Of a stretch of DNA of 64,000 nt, positions 43,679-57,758 are shown in pieces (within the stretch, counting starts at the first letter, position 1; the number at the start of each line of letters is the position of its first letter). The position numbers were made by a program, and so were the translations under genes. The DNA comes from Telmatactis stephensoni. Its lineage: Eukaryota; Cnidaria; Anthozoa; Actiniaria; Isophelliidae. The notes under the pieces are model-generated. The model was not told the origin of the DNA, made no database searches, and was given only the letters and a program-made list of their open reading frames with translations. The stretch covers positions 310,001 to 374,000 of the forward strand of contig JALIZF010001641.1 of the NCBI GenBank assembly GCA_029948255.1, written 5' to 3'.

Positions 43679-46485
43679 AAGATCAAAACAGCTGAATACA
43701 AGTTTTAGGTGGTTAGGCTTTACAAACAGGTAGAAACATTATTTATGATAAATATTTACTTCTAAAAGAGACATTTCAGAGCCAGTGCAATAAACTAACA
43801 AATTTGTTATAAAAGATAATTATCGACGGTGCTTTCAAAAATGTAATTAAAAACAGGAACTTGGTTAAAAGTCCTTAAACAGTTATTATGAAAGCAAGAG
43901 TGTATGTTATGAGTTTATATCACATATATTTGTGATATTAAATATACCAAGGACTCCAATTGACAAGAATTGAATGAGACTGACATTATTTGGGACGGGT
44001 AACAAAGATAATAAAAACTTAAAATGAATCTAACATTGAATGTAAACAATAAGATTAACACAATCAAGTTTTATGGAACATTTGATCAATGTTGGTTTTC
44101 ATGGAACATTTGATCAATGCTGGTTTTTAATAACAATAATTGTGTGGCTTTGGTTGATTTGTAAAAATTAATTTGAGAAATCGGTTTGTTTAAGCTCGTT
44201 CACGTTATTTGATATGGGGAAGGACTGCATGTTTGCAAAGAGGACACGTTCAAGGACTGAACTCAACAACACGCTCAGCTGGAAACTCATTCTCAAAAAT
44301 CCAACTAAAAATTGTGCCGGCAAAAGGTGTCTTCTTCTTCTTCTTCTTCTAATCTTTCCCACTTTTGGACGCTAATTCCATTCCTTTCGTTTTCCTCTTC
44401 TCATTTGTTAAGTTCTCTTTATTTTCTTTTTTAATCGGAGAAACCTTTCAGTGTTTTCTCAATAAATCAAAGTACGCCAAGGAACATTTATTTGATAAAT
44501 GTCCAGATAACACCAATAGTTTTAAAATTATTTACAAAAATTGACATGATTAAAGATATGTTTTAAAGTCAACTATATCAGTAGAGAAATGACTTTTGGA
44601 AGTTTGGGCAAGATATTAATTGCATTTAAAGAAGTGGAAGAGAACGAATAAAGTTCATTAGGCCATTGGCAGGATCAAAGTTTATGGACAGAAGTAACAC
44701 AAAATTCAAAGAAGGTTAAAAAAAGAACAATGTTTAAAAATATATTTATTCAGTGTCGATTTTGTTGCCGGGCCAAAATGGGGACCCACAATACAAAATC
44801 AAGGATAATGCATTTTACGAATTTAAGAAATTATCATTTAGAATTTTTTCAGTAAAATTTTGCTTTCATAGAAGCCGCCTTCTTGATGAAATAAGTACAA
44901 GTTACTACTATTGCTATCATTAGTATTACTACTATATTATTATTACTACTACTACTAATTTTACTTAACCAATATTAAACTTTTCTCGTCGAATTAGGAC
45001 TTACTTTATAAATACATACAAAATATTTGCTGTTTAATGTAAATGAAAACCTAAATGCAACATAATTGAAGAAAGAGCACAGCAGGACTTTTAAATTGCG
45101 AAAATTGGGCGAAACAAACTAGAAAAAAAATAACTAAACCGTTTTTGGGTAAAATAAATTAGTGCATATATTCTATTGTTTTACTGAGCCCTCTAAGGTC
45201 GAAAAAGCTAGAAAAACAACATTATCAAGAGAGTTTTTTAAGGAAAATGATTTGTCCATAAATTCCATTGTTTTACTGAGCTCGATCTCTAAGCTAAATT
45301 AAGAACAGAACCCGATTTGCAGTTTCTCATTTTGGGCAGTATTTCATATTGTGTAATCGCAAAAAAATCAGCTTTAAGGGTCTTGAAGCTATCTTGAAAC
45401 TCTTCACTCGTTAACTAAGAAAACACAAAAGATTAGCAAAGTTGATCTGAGATCCTTTTGCTGCATGAATTTCACGTTAAATATTACGTCCACCTGCTTT
45501 AGTGATTTTTCGTTTCTCTAGCGCGCGCGTAATCTACGACTTTCTGGCTCATTTCTGTCTATACTTACCAATCTCAGAACATTGTAAAGAGTTTTGACTA
45601 TGATTGACAGCTGTCAGAAGGAAGTTCGTTTGTAATTTACACGTTTTTCATAGAATTCTGTCACTTGATGAGACTCCTTCCGTACTAATCTGACAAAAAA
45701 GGAATTTCTGCGGCTCTCAGATAAGAAGGACTTCTAATATCTGGCCGAACAATATCTGTAAATTAGTTTAAACTAAAGAGAACCGATAGTCCCATATTAC
45801 AAAGAGCGATAATTAAAATTATAATAATTTATACTCAAGAAAGAGGACGAAGACATATAGAAAAGCAAGGAAGAATTACCGATTGATATCTTTTGTAGAA
45901 CGCGCTTTCAAGTTTTGATTATATATATTTTATTTTAGGTCTAAGAAACTAACTGAGATTTAATTGGTGTTCGGCTGCAGCCGGCATCTTCTTTAGTTGG
46001 ACTATTAATTTAACTTTGCTTTGTAAACTTAGTTGCTTTATTATTTTCCTATTACAGACATCAAAAAGAAACCCTTTTCAAGTATTTGAGGCATGTCTTG
46101 AAGTTTACTTAACAAAGTCATAATATTCTACTCTCTTATATATACCGTTAGTTCAAGAAAAATAGAAATAAAAAACGGAGAAAAATTTGTCTTTGGGTGG
46201 CAAATTTGACTGGCGCGCGCACACACAAAAACGCGTTAAAAATCCGTATTTTTTGCCGATTTGAATTAATTTCAAAGGCGCAAAGATTTCGTATTTTGTG
46301 TTTATTATTTAGATTATGGTCATTTGGAGAGTAATGTGGCTAATAATAGATTAGTAATAAGGAATGGAGACCAGGTGAAAAATGATTGACGCGTAGCGAG
46401 TGATAGTTCAATTTCCTCGGCGTTATTCCTCAGCTAAAGACAATAGCTAATTACCAAAAACCAACGATAAAACTGATTACAAAAA

Positions 46486-46493
46486 TATTTAAA
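46486..46493 (+). promoter_or_regulatory. Possible TATA-like element of the Vsx gene
   Basis: TATTTAAA about 100 bp upstream of the start codon. A homeodomain-type site GCTAATTACC lies 40 bp further up (46447), which could serve autoregulation. Confidence 0.3.
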
Positions 46494-46595
46494 CCCCGAG
46501 CCATTCAGGCTTGCCTACACAATAATCACACTACAGCTCGAGACCCAAACCTCGGCTGCTCTAAAACTTCCAGCTTCTAGACGATCCGCTTACAA

Positions 46596-46821
46596 ATGGA
46601 ACGCGAAATGGCATATTGTTTTTCAATTTCTCGAACTGAAAGCCTTCCTCCAGTTAAGCGTTCTTCTCCGGTTCACTCCTTTGCGATTCAAGATATTCTG
46701 GGACTAGGAGAAAAGGAAGGGAAAACAAAAGGAGATTCCATACTGCAAGACAGCTCACCCGAGCGCTCTTACACCGCAACCGTTAACTCAGCCCTCGAGT
46801 TAATACCGGAAAAATTTTCGG
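46596..46821 (+). CDS. vsx: Vsx exon 1 (octapeptide)
   Basis: Starts at the first ATG in an open region and ends at the donor GTAAGT in phase 1. It contains HSFAIQDILGLGEK at residues 28-40, matching the repressor octapeptide (eh1-like) seen near the N-terminus of Vsx proteins. The rest is Ser/Pro-rich and low in conservation. The start codon is not proven; no earlier in-frame ATG fits. Confidence 0.88.
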
Positions 46822-47478
46822 GTAAGTTTCCAATGTTCTTATATATATTAGAGCGCTAGAGTTTAGAGAGACAGGAAATATCGTTGGTGTTTTGTATCGA
46901 GTTTCCGCGAAAACAACGGTAGAAAAAAACTCAAGTAAAAATTGATTCCCGCGTGTGTGTACGTTAAAAATACGAGCGCGTGCCATAATGAACTGTAATA
47001 CTCTAATTAACCACTCTGCGGCTTTTCTGACAGTGGGCCTTTTCAAGGCACAAGAAACAAATCTCGACATGAAAACTCGAAAAAATATCAATACGGCATC
47101 GATATATTTAATGTGTTCCTCAAGGGTTGGTGTCCTGTTAGACTATATTTTCAAGATACTGAGGAATACTTAAATGCGTTTCATCTCAAATTCTACTTTT
47201 TATTGAGTGATTTGGTAGAAATCTGAAGGCTTAGCAAGTGTGACAGATTTACTGAGTACAGGTCGAAAGCTTTAAGAAAGACTTCCATATGAAATGACCT
47301 CTATGTGTATATTCTATTTTGGTGTTTGTATTTTCCATTATCGCACGATTTAAAAAAAATTCACTGCCACTTTTTGTGTTGATCATTCTTCTCTAATGCG
47401 TCTGGTGTTTTCGCTGCTGATATTCGCAAAGTTTTCACTTTCGATTAGCCCTAACTCGAACTTTCTTTCTTTTTCAAG

Positions 47479-47696
47479 ATCTGAGAAGCAACTCAAAATC
47501 CGATCCGCCAAGCCTTGCTCTCCCCTCACACGAAAAGCTGGCTGGCAAAAAAGCGAAGAAGAGACGACATCGTACAATTTTTACAAACTATCAGCTTGAA
47601 GAGCTGGAAAAAGCATTCAAAGATAGTCATTACCCCGATGTTTATGCAAGAGAGAGCCTCTCAATGAAGATTGATCTCCCAGAAGACCGAATTCAG
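47479..47696 (+). CDS. vsx: Vsx exon 2 (homeodomain helices 1 and 2)
   Basis: Acceptor ctttttcaag, donor GTAAGT, phase 1 to phase 0. It encodes the basic arm [12 protein letters not shown], then [20 protein letters not shown] and LPEDRIQ. The intron falls between homeodomain residues 46 and 47 (Gln-Val), the usual intron site of paired-like genes. Confidence 0.95.
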
Positions 47697-50600
47697 GTAA
47701 GTACACAGTTCTTTTTACAATATTCAAACATTTATCTGCTTAACTGAGGCCTCGTTTATGTAACGATCAAGACAGAAATCAAAACAACAATTATTCAATG
47801 CATTTATTTATAATTTAAAAGGTTGAAGAGAAAATATCTTTCAACACAAGCACAGTGAGAAACACTGCGTAAAAATCGAAAGAAAAAGGGTTGATAATAT
47901 CTTTTTGACTTGAAAGAAAGAAATGGCAATTGTAATTAGTAGAACTAGTACAACCGAGAGGAACTCCGCAAATTCTAAAGTTATTGTTCGGATTCAAAGC
48001 TAATGGTCACAGTTTTGCTTAATAAATCCGATGCTATTTTCGCTTGGCCGTGTTGAAAGCCTACAAAAATTACGCCGTGGATTACTCTTCATTATCATTC
48101 ATTAAGACTATGAACTGAGCTTAATTATGGCAATTATACAGTACTTGCATAATCAGCAGGTGGATCACATTGACAGACGCGACAATGCAACACTACCATA
48201 ATAAATCAAAACTAAGAGACAACTTTATGGGCGAGAGTTTACAATCTCGGCATGATCTAAGACAGTACTCAACGAAATCAACTCGGGTTTTAAACCGCAC
48301 GTTTGTCGATTTTTTTTGACTGTAATTTATGCCCTTTCAAATTCAACGCCTTTTGGAAGGCAGGAAATTACGTCAATTCGGGCAAAATTCTGAAGCGAAA
48401 TATTAGCCATTGAAAAAGAGCGGAAAAACCTGTCTCTTCCAAAGTGATGATTTTCAATAGGTATTTTTGGTCCATTGGTGTCACTGGCCGATCGGAAGCC
48501 GGGCAAACGAAGGCCAACAGGACACTATCAAGCGGTAATTAGAGCTTGGAGTTTGCAGTCGTTTCAAGTTCGCTAGCACAAAGTTTCTTCTGGTTGAAAA
48601 ACATTTCATATTCAGTCATTAGTAATTGCTTCCTAAGTTATAATTTGGCGCGGTCTTTTGGGTCGAGTTGTCAAGTTTATTTAAGGCTCTTCAGTTTTTA
48701 TTACTGCTCAAACACAAAACGTTATCAAGTCCTGACGCGGCGGAAACAAACCAGATAACGTGGGAATTATTTTAATAAATTCTAACAGGAAACGTACATA
48801 ACTTAATGAAGGTTTCATAAGGCACTCATCGCTGTCCTCCAGTCAGTTTTCCCGGCTTTGATATTAATATAGGTTGAAATCATGAGACAGCGTTTATAGA
48901 GCTGTCACAAGACTCGGCAAACTACCCCGTCACAGCTAATGTAGATTTTGACAGATTTTTTAGTTAAAGCAAGATGAATGCTCTTTCACGACATCGCTAA
49001 ATGGAAGTCTATTAAATATTGTATAGAAGAATATACACAGAAATCTATAAAAACGTTTTAACGAGTGTTTCTTTACAGAAAAATGCGAGCGAGATGGAGA
49101 GTTGAGAAGTGTTGAGTGAAGGAGGAAGAGCCTATGCTTTTTTGAAGGAAATAAAGGCGAGTGTTGGAAACTTCAAAAAGGTTTTTCTTAGTTAAGCTTG
49201 CATCCGGCGACCTTAATACCGTTCAATAGGACCGAAGAAGAATAGCGAGGCAGCTCAAATAGTGGATAAAAATGTAGAACTAATTTCAAACTCATAAAAC
49301 CTTTGTTTGTATTGGAAGAAAATCCTATTTGAAGTGAATATGAGGAAACACGATCGTCCAAAAAAATTAGCAAAAGGAAAGAAGAAAAACGAATAATAGA
49401 AAGAAAAAGAATAGAAAAATGTAGGCGCAATTAGAACGTTTCTTACTTTATACAATTGCAAAGAAACAACAATGGTAAATAAATGGGCAAATTTTCTTTT
49501 GTAATACTCCAAGACAGTGGGGAAATATTCCTGGCATTTTCCGATGCAGCACGTATTGGCCTAAAAGGCGTTCACCGTGAATGTGTTTGCTAATCATAAG
49601 CTCAACTTGCCCGCTGGTAAAATAGAAAATTAGGTCTGAGGCCTTAAGGCTAGTCAAAAGGCTTTTCACGAAGATTATCGGGCCAGTTTAGACAACGGAA
49701 ATAATTATAAACCTTTAGACTACTCTTGAGTTGAAATTCATTGTAACGAAAAATTAAAACTCACTCAAAAAGAAAAAAATTAGTTGAAACTCTTGGTGAC
49801 AAAAAATGAAAAATCACTTAAAAGAAAAAAAATAGGGATTTAGTTAAGTTTGTAGATGTCATTTTAAAGCGAATTTGAATTAGTTTTTTATGGTCGATTT
49901 CAGCCGATGAAATTCTAACAAAAAATTGCGTGAAAAATACAAAATACAAGAAAAAAGGTTAATATTAAACCTAGCAAAATGTCATGACTACTGCTTTTAT
50001 GAATACAGTTTCTTTTACGCTATTACAAAGGGAACTGTTTCTGAACTCGCTTTATTTACTAACGTTGAACAATCAGAAACAAATGTATGTGTTTGTGTAG
50101 TCAAAGTATGAATTTAAGTCACAGTGAATTAACATTGTTGGCTCAATTCTAAAATTCAACATCACAACTCAATTTAGCTTAAAGTTTAGACATTGTATTG
50201 TTTTTATTGTCAACCGCTAGCTGCTACTTCCTAGTTAGAGTCTTTACCAAGCAAATACCAACTAAAAACATGCGTCACACGATTGTACTCTTCTTTTTCT
50301 TTTTGCCAAACCAGAAAATAACAAGAAAACATGATAAAAATACAACAGTATTTGGTATATTAATGTTCACTAACTGTAAGAATTGAGTCAGAATACGTTA
50401 TGAAAGCGGGTGAAACGCGCGAAAGACCTAAGAGTTCTTGAAAATCATGAGTTTTAAATTTTATTCTTTAACGAAAGAATAATAAAAATCACGCTGTCAC
50501 AATTAAGGAGATTATTCAAGATGTCCAGAAGTATATTCTTTTCGTTTCAAGTTTGTGATTTTCAAAAATAAAAAAGAAAGTAAAAGTAATTGTCTTAAAT

Positions 50601-53600
50601 GATTGAACATAAAAGTGATGAACTGAGATCACTTCGAAATGACAAAGTGGGCACCAGGAAGGAGCTTTTGAGTGTAATTTTAAAAAATTAAACGCATGGT
50701 AGAAAAATTGCCAAACATAATAAATTTGTAACTACTTTAAAAAAATCACAATTTCTCGGGTAAAAGAACTCATTTTTGTCAGGGCATTTGTGTTGAACTT
50801 TAGAGTTTAACGAGAAAGGTTGAGAAATGTTGTCTTCGAATGAAAACTATTTATGCTCAAAGAGTTGGAACGGTAGGGAGCAAAAACAAGTTATTGTCAC
50901 CTAATCACTTTTGGTTTCGTCGAGTAAGCGAATGAACGACAAATTTACTAGGAATGAAACTACACTTTAGATAAGGGAAACACAAACGAAACGAACAAAA
51001 AATGAACATGCATCAAAACTGAATCTTTACATCAGTCAGCTAACTAAACCGAGTCAGTTTTCACTACATTCCTCGCTACTCTATGGAACAATAAATGAAT
51101 CAAGGATTCCAAAAAAGTAAATAATTTATTACAAACATAATTACAAAGCCATTTCGTCCATGCTGGTGAGCTTTGCTAGGTATGGAGCGCCAAAGGCTTA
51201 CATAGATGGGCTAATTTTGATCGTGTTCTGCCGAAAAGTTAAATGAAAATTACAGCCTCGGGGACGGCATTAAGATCTATAACTAGCTTAATATGTCAAG
51301 ATAAGGGCTCCCTTTTTTCCCAACATTTTTATTCTTTAAGGCGACCTAGTGGAAACAGTTGGAAGATTACTAACTGTTATGGCATCGTTTAGTTCTTTGA
51401 GAATCCGATGTGCTTGCCTCCGCTGGACACCTGCTCTGTTGAGTGCGACATCAAGTATAAAAAGTTAACGATTTGTCGAGCGAACTCTGTTTTTTTTTTT
51501 CCCGGAAAGAATAGTTATGTCCTCTACTTTTCATTCTGTAAAGCGAATATCACATTATTGAAAAGTTAGGAATAAAGTTCAAGGAAAAGAAACAAGAGAT
51601 TTAGCGAGTAAACTACTTAAAATCTTTAGCAATATTCCTACTGAGTTAATGGCAATGCATTAAAAAATGATAACTCACGGAAAAATGGAAAAAGACTCGC
51701 GTAAATTAGAAGCGAATTTAGCAGACTCGTGACAACTAGCGCGTTTATTGCTAATAAAGAGACTCGTCAGATTCGAGAAAGTTTCTTTCGATAGATAAAA
51801 AAGAGATTTTTATACAATTATGCAAGTCGCAGACCAAAGATAACGGCTTTATCGGACGCATGCGATTTCTCTGAGTAAATCAAGATTGCTTAATGATGTT
51901 GAGAATGTTTCACGAAGATTTCCCAAATCGAAGTCGGTCCCCCTACAAACTCGCCCCGAGCAAACGTAATCATAATTACGACGCAACACAAATGCCGCAT
52001 TTTGGATTTTATTAGGCCTTCAAATCTTTACTAACAAGTGCGTTCTGGTTATAAAGAAAAATTGAAGACACTAGAAATCAATGTGAATCGGCGAAAGTAA
52101 AAGATGATTGACTCCAACCAGACTGGATAACGGGGCTATTTGACTACGGAAAAATAGTTTATTTTCATAATAAATGCCCTGCAAGAAATTGTTATCGATG
52201 TTTTTGTAGAAAAAAGGTAAAGTCTTTTTTCCGATTTAGTCATTATTAGGCATTTAAGTACAATCAATTGAACGCTTCTATTTCAGAGGTAAACACGCCA
52301 AAACGCAAACACACAAACTAAAAATTTCATTTTGAAAACAAAAGAAAAACATTGAAAAACACTCTTTCTTCCTAAGACACACTTTTCGACGTATTAAGCA
52401 GATATTAATAGGAGATCGTTATATGTTCTACGGCTTTGCTTAGGATTAGTAAACTGCTTATTAAATCTAATAGGTACCTAATCACAACACAGGTTATATT
52501 TTCTTTGACTATATCTCATGCACTGAATTCTACATCTGAGAGCGAAACCAAATATAAACGATATCGGATCTTTACCTCTTATCAGTGTTAATGAGCTGGG
52601 GTTGAAAGTATGCCTAATGTGGTGAGTGGCGTTGGAGTGTAGCTGTTCTCCTAAAAACCCTAATCAATGCTTTTTAAGGACGTTTTTCACAAGATATTGT
52701 AACTCAACAGCACATAAAAGCCTTTCAGAGTCTCGTAGAGAGTAATACTATCATCCATTCCTCTTATCGGCAAAAAGGTCTTTTCTTTAAAGTTAAGAAC
52801 AGCGTAAGAGCTCATGTGAGGTATATGAATTAGAAGTCACCGATAAAGGCGCTTCCCTCATTTATAATAAGTTTGACGTGCACCACGACATCTTCAGTTT
52901 GCTATCGACTCAGATTTCTCTTTGAATGAAACACTATCGCATTTAAGCTAAAATCACCGCGATTTTTACCATTTAAGAAGCTTACTACACAATAAAGTAT
53001 ATTATATCGGTATAAATGATATCTTTTTTATATCGGAAAAAGTCTTGCTCTTGTTTCGTGTGTATTTAGTTAGACATATATAACAGGTAGAACATCACAA
53101 TAATAAATTGTAATGGCGGAAAGAACTTTGACAAATATACGTCACTCTAGTGAAAAAGGGTAAAACCAGACAACAAAAAATACTCCAAAAAGCCCTCTAC
53201 ATTTGAAAAATAAGTTACGACTTTTTTACGATTTTTTGTGTGCTAAGACTTACAAAGCATTAAATACCTGTTTAGTCACGTCAAATGATTAAAAAACAAC
53301 AGAGCAAACGAATACGAAGCAAAACGCACTATGAATTTATAATAGATATTTTTCCTGAATTCGGTTCAAAAGGGCCTTAGCGTTGAAGCAAAAAAATCGG
53401 TTATTTTCCAAGTAATCCACTTGTTACTTTTCAAAATGAGAAAGGCCAAAAAATTGACGAAAATGAAGATTTTAATGACAAACAAATATTACATTCTACA
53501 TAATAAAACTTTACTAATCTGAAGTCTATTAGATTGGTCATTAATTGTTCCAAGTTTAGACAAATAATTTACAGCTTTTCACGGTAAATTACTTCTGGAC

Positions 53601-56600
53601 ACTGACAAATTATATGTACTGTTGATTAATGGAAGAAATCAAGACTGTTTAATACCATTAATACAGAGGAATTAGAGACGAATTAATTCAAAACTGGGAA
53701 AACTGTTTGTGATAATTAATAGCAAATTAACCAGAAATTCCCCTCAGATAAGATATTTTCAGGTGGAATACGAATCCAAAAGGCAACTGACTTAAGGATT
53801 GATGGTAGAAACTTGAAATTTTGAACAAAAGAATGAACTTTATTTAAAGGTTTACAAAGCATTTACCGAAAAAAAATGTAAAGCATAGCTAATTTTTCTC
53901 TTTGAATTTCTATTCTCAGTCGAATTTTTTCTTTTTCTTTTTCAAAATCCAGAGGAAATTGTTCAGTATTTTCTGTAAGTGTTTCAGGCAAACAGAGTAT
54001 GTGAAACACTTTTGAAGAAACGAATTCACTCAATGCTAATTCTACTTAGGTCCGTAATCACCATTTAACAAGTTGGCCGTTATTTCTAAGGTATACAAGT
54101 CAATCTCCTATGAGTTAAGGAAATATTTGAGTCAAAACACCCAGGTACTTAATAAAGGAGTCATTATACCATACAAATCATTTAACGTATTGTTTAGATT
54201 GAGTTATAATAGGATAGTAAAGCAAAACAGCTCAAATACTCATTATGGCCTCTCAGCTAGTCCAATAAAGCTGAGGACTTTGTTGTTTTGGACCAAAGCG
54301 AAGATCAAGTAGATTGGACAAACAATCTTGAGTGGGCTCTCGTCAGCTCGGAGTTGAGATTTGTATATTCTTGAGCATAGAACTTGAGATTTTTAGCTCA
54401 AGATTTAATCCAACGTGAGCAGATTTTTGATTAATACAGGAGTCGGTATAAGTCAAAACAGAATTGCACTTGATTGGCTTTTCTTTTCTTTCAAAATTTG
54501 CAGCGAAAAAGAAGCTTGGTTTTAAAGACATAACTCGTTGTTGGCGATGTCTTTTTAGTCGGCTTTACAATTCATTTATTCATCTTTTAATTGTCTTAGA
54601 ATAAAGCGTTTTTTAATGTCGGGTAATCACTTAAATGAGTAAACAGCCCAGTGTTCTATAACTAACTCCAAGCATGACTTACAAAACAGTCGTTAAGACT
54701 GCAAGAAGTGCCAAAAGCCCATTCAAACAACAACTCCTTTGTTTTCGATTCATTCGATTTATTGTTCAAAGATTAGCACAAATGGCTAACGGCAATTTAG
54801 CCTTTATGACTGTTTGCCGACAAGGACTGTAAAAATTAAAGAAATGATTGTAAAAAGTCGAAAATAACGAGGAAGATTTTCACACCACTAAAGGTGAGAT
54901 GAAGTGACCATTGTATTGTCAAGTATTTATTTGCTATGAACTACAGGCTGTAATAATGACTTGAGTATGTCAACACTTTTCAATTTTCGGTCTTTTTCTA
55001 TTTCTAACAGTCTATCTTACCAAATTAAAACATTGTTGTGTCACTTACTGGCAAGAAAGTGTACAATAACCTGAAGTAACAACAAAATGCTTCTTATTTT
55101 GGCTTAAAATGAAATACCATCGTCAAGACCACCTAACCAAGAGCAACAGAGGTTTTTTATCTGAAGTGCATATATTTCTAAATGAATATGAAACAAAAAC
55201 AAGCAATTGCAAAGTGCTAGACCAAAGAGACCGAACTGGGAAAAACGTTTAGTGACAACACCTTAATCACCTTAATTTTTGCAATTTTTCTTCTTCTTCT
55301 TCTTCTTATTTTCTTTCTTTCTTTTCTCAACAGGGCGATTTCTCCAAATCCTTAAAGTATGAATTTTTAGTCGACTCAGTTAAATAGCAAGACGCCGCCA
55401 TTTGCGGTTTTTGCGTGACCACACCTAGAACAACACAATCTCAGCTGGGGTTTGTGATTTTTAAACCAAAAACATTTAGCTTAACTTAAGTAAAAGCACT
55501 TTCGTCTTCTATCAAAACTGTCTCAAAATATTGAGTGATAAATTTTCTCCCACTTTGTGCAAACTGCACTGGTTTCTTTCCTTGTGAAAATACATAAAGT
55601 AGAAAAAAAGAAATAGGAAAATGGACTGAAAGAATGCAGTTTTAGTCAAAAGAGCTACGAGAAAAAAATGTCGAGCTTTTCAAAGCGATTAAGACATGAG
55701 TGATCCAAATGACGCATAAAGGAAGCGTTTTAGAGAATGTTATAGTACTTGAGCGCCTTCAGCTTTGGCCGAAATAGTTTCTACTTTATTAAGCAAATTA
55801 CTATTAAATGACCATCGATTGCAACGCGCTATAGACCGCCCTTTTACCATCTGAAGTAAACACTGATTGATTACCCACATTTCAGCGGTTAGTTTAACAC
55901 GACACGACGGCTTCGCGCGCAACGGCTTGTATATTTAAAGTAAACACTGCCAACATTTTAGGCTAGCTTAATAATAAACAGCCTTCCTATTTTCATTGGA
56001 GTTTTGCTTTTCGGGAAATAAGAAGATTTTGATCAGATAAAGCTGCTTTGTGTAATACGAGATGGAGTTTAGCTCATTTTATGAAATGTTCCCGCATATG
56101 TACACACGAGTGAGATAAACGACCCCAACTTGAAGTGACTAGCATTTGTGATTCCATCACTTCGACAACACGAACCCTCATCTCTAATCAATTCATTAGA
56201 TTTGTAACAAAAGGAAATCAAATGGTTTATTTTTTTGACCCCCAAATCCAAAACACTAACACAAAAGCGGTGTGTTGAAGGATCAGCGAGAAACGGATGG
56301 AGAAAGGACGACAGATTAAGCTTGCTTTCTGCTCCCTGCCATCGTCCCCTGTAGCCACAATTTCCGATTCACTCTCCTTATCTCCCTCATCGCATCCTTT
56401 AGAGTACGTTATCGTGACTCGATTCAGTAAAATTAATTTCGTTCGAGGCTTTTCCACATTATCGGTGCAATGTTAACCGATGTGTTGGTTAGAATCGGAA
56501 GGCGATGCCAAACTTTGTCACATGTGCAAATTAGAAGAAATTTCAACGCGCTTATTTGCGTTTAGATTTATCAGCTCGCTTTTTAGACTTAATTTGAGCA

Positions 56601-57758
56601 TAAACTAACTTCTGATAAGATGTTTTCCGCACGTGCCTTGATGTCTAAAACGTGGTTTTTGATCTTCTCGACTGTCAAACTCTCATTGAATTTACCAGGC
56701 ATCCTGTAAAAGCTTTTTCTGAATGAATTTAAACAGCAATGGTATTATTCATTGAACCCAAAGAAAAAATCAACAAAAGCCTTTTTGTTCATGAAATTAA
56801 AGTTATCTCTCTCAAACGAATGCACCTGTGTATACAATGCTTCTCTTTTAAGTTTCCTCCTCTCAAGAATGCTATGTCATTTAATGTACAAATCGTACAC
56901 TACAAATTATTGTGACATAGGTTTTTAGTTTCAAAATGTAACTGAAAAAGGTGTTCTAATTCCAGCAAAGTCCTAAAATTACTTTCGCTACAGATACTGC
57001 ATATAACTGTTGTTGTGAAAACGCGGATTGGTCTCAGAAAAAGTGCATGATTTACTGTTCAATGAATTTTGAATTAGTGTGCAAGTAATGAGGCTATCTA
57101 CAGTTTTCTCGACAACTTAGAATGGAGAAGTAATTTTATTAAATGAACTTGTCTTGACGCTCTTAAAAACATGCGGTTTGACGGCAAAAGAAGTGATTTT
57201 AAAAGGCAATTTTGCTGGCATTTTATTGAAATCGTAACCTTAGGAAACTATTTAGTAAACTGAGAGTCCGCCTAATATTTACTAAGCATTTAGTTGTTGA
57301 AGTCCTGGTGACTTACGCTACTTTAATTTGTACCTCTTTTAAACGATCAATCTATTTTAACCGACCACAATTTCCAAGGAGGGTCATTTTACAGAGGCTT
57401 GAAAGAGACTCAGATTTAGAGTGATTTTATCTCATGAAATACTGATTTTTTGACTTCTGAATACCCATTTATAGGTCTATTACAGGGTTTTATTTATTCC
57501 TTTGAGATTTAAAAGATAAAGAAGCGGTAACCATGTTGGATGAACGAACAAACGAACGCTATTAATGGGAAATCTTTCGTTCAAGTTCATCCAAGATGGC
57601 TGCCGTGACGTCACATACAACCCAGAAATTTCCATTGTTTATTTTGTCTATGTGTCTATGTGACTATGACTCTGCTAAAATCTAACTGAAATCTCTCTAT
57701 CATTCACCTCCGTCCAAGCCTTTGCTCAGCTATCTTATCATGACTTTATTTTTAATAG
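47697..57758 (+). other. Vsx intron 2, 10.06 kb, non-coding
   Basis: A GT-AG intron. I find no supportable gene, no large transposon and few repeats; there is a (TTC)n run near 55290 and one short foldback at 57528-57617. AT-rich with many TAAT cores. It is likely to host enhancers. Confidence 0.7.
57528..57617. mobile_element. Short foldback (family of 31812-31906)
   Basis: GGTAACCATGTTGGATGAAC to GTTCATCCAAGATGGCTGCC and GTGACGTCAC. It lies 140 bp before Vsx exon 3. Confidence 0.7.

Larger units (their letters stand above)
38890..46480. other. Long non-coding upstream region of the homeobox gene
   Basis: No supportable gene. AT-rich, with only a (GA)n run (43610-43673), one foldback at 43.3 kb and a ~100-bp paralogous pair near 41.69 and 41.90 kb (TGTTAATCCAAAG). 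It is much poorer in mobile elements than the first 38 kb. Confidence 0.55.
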
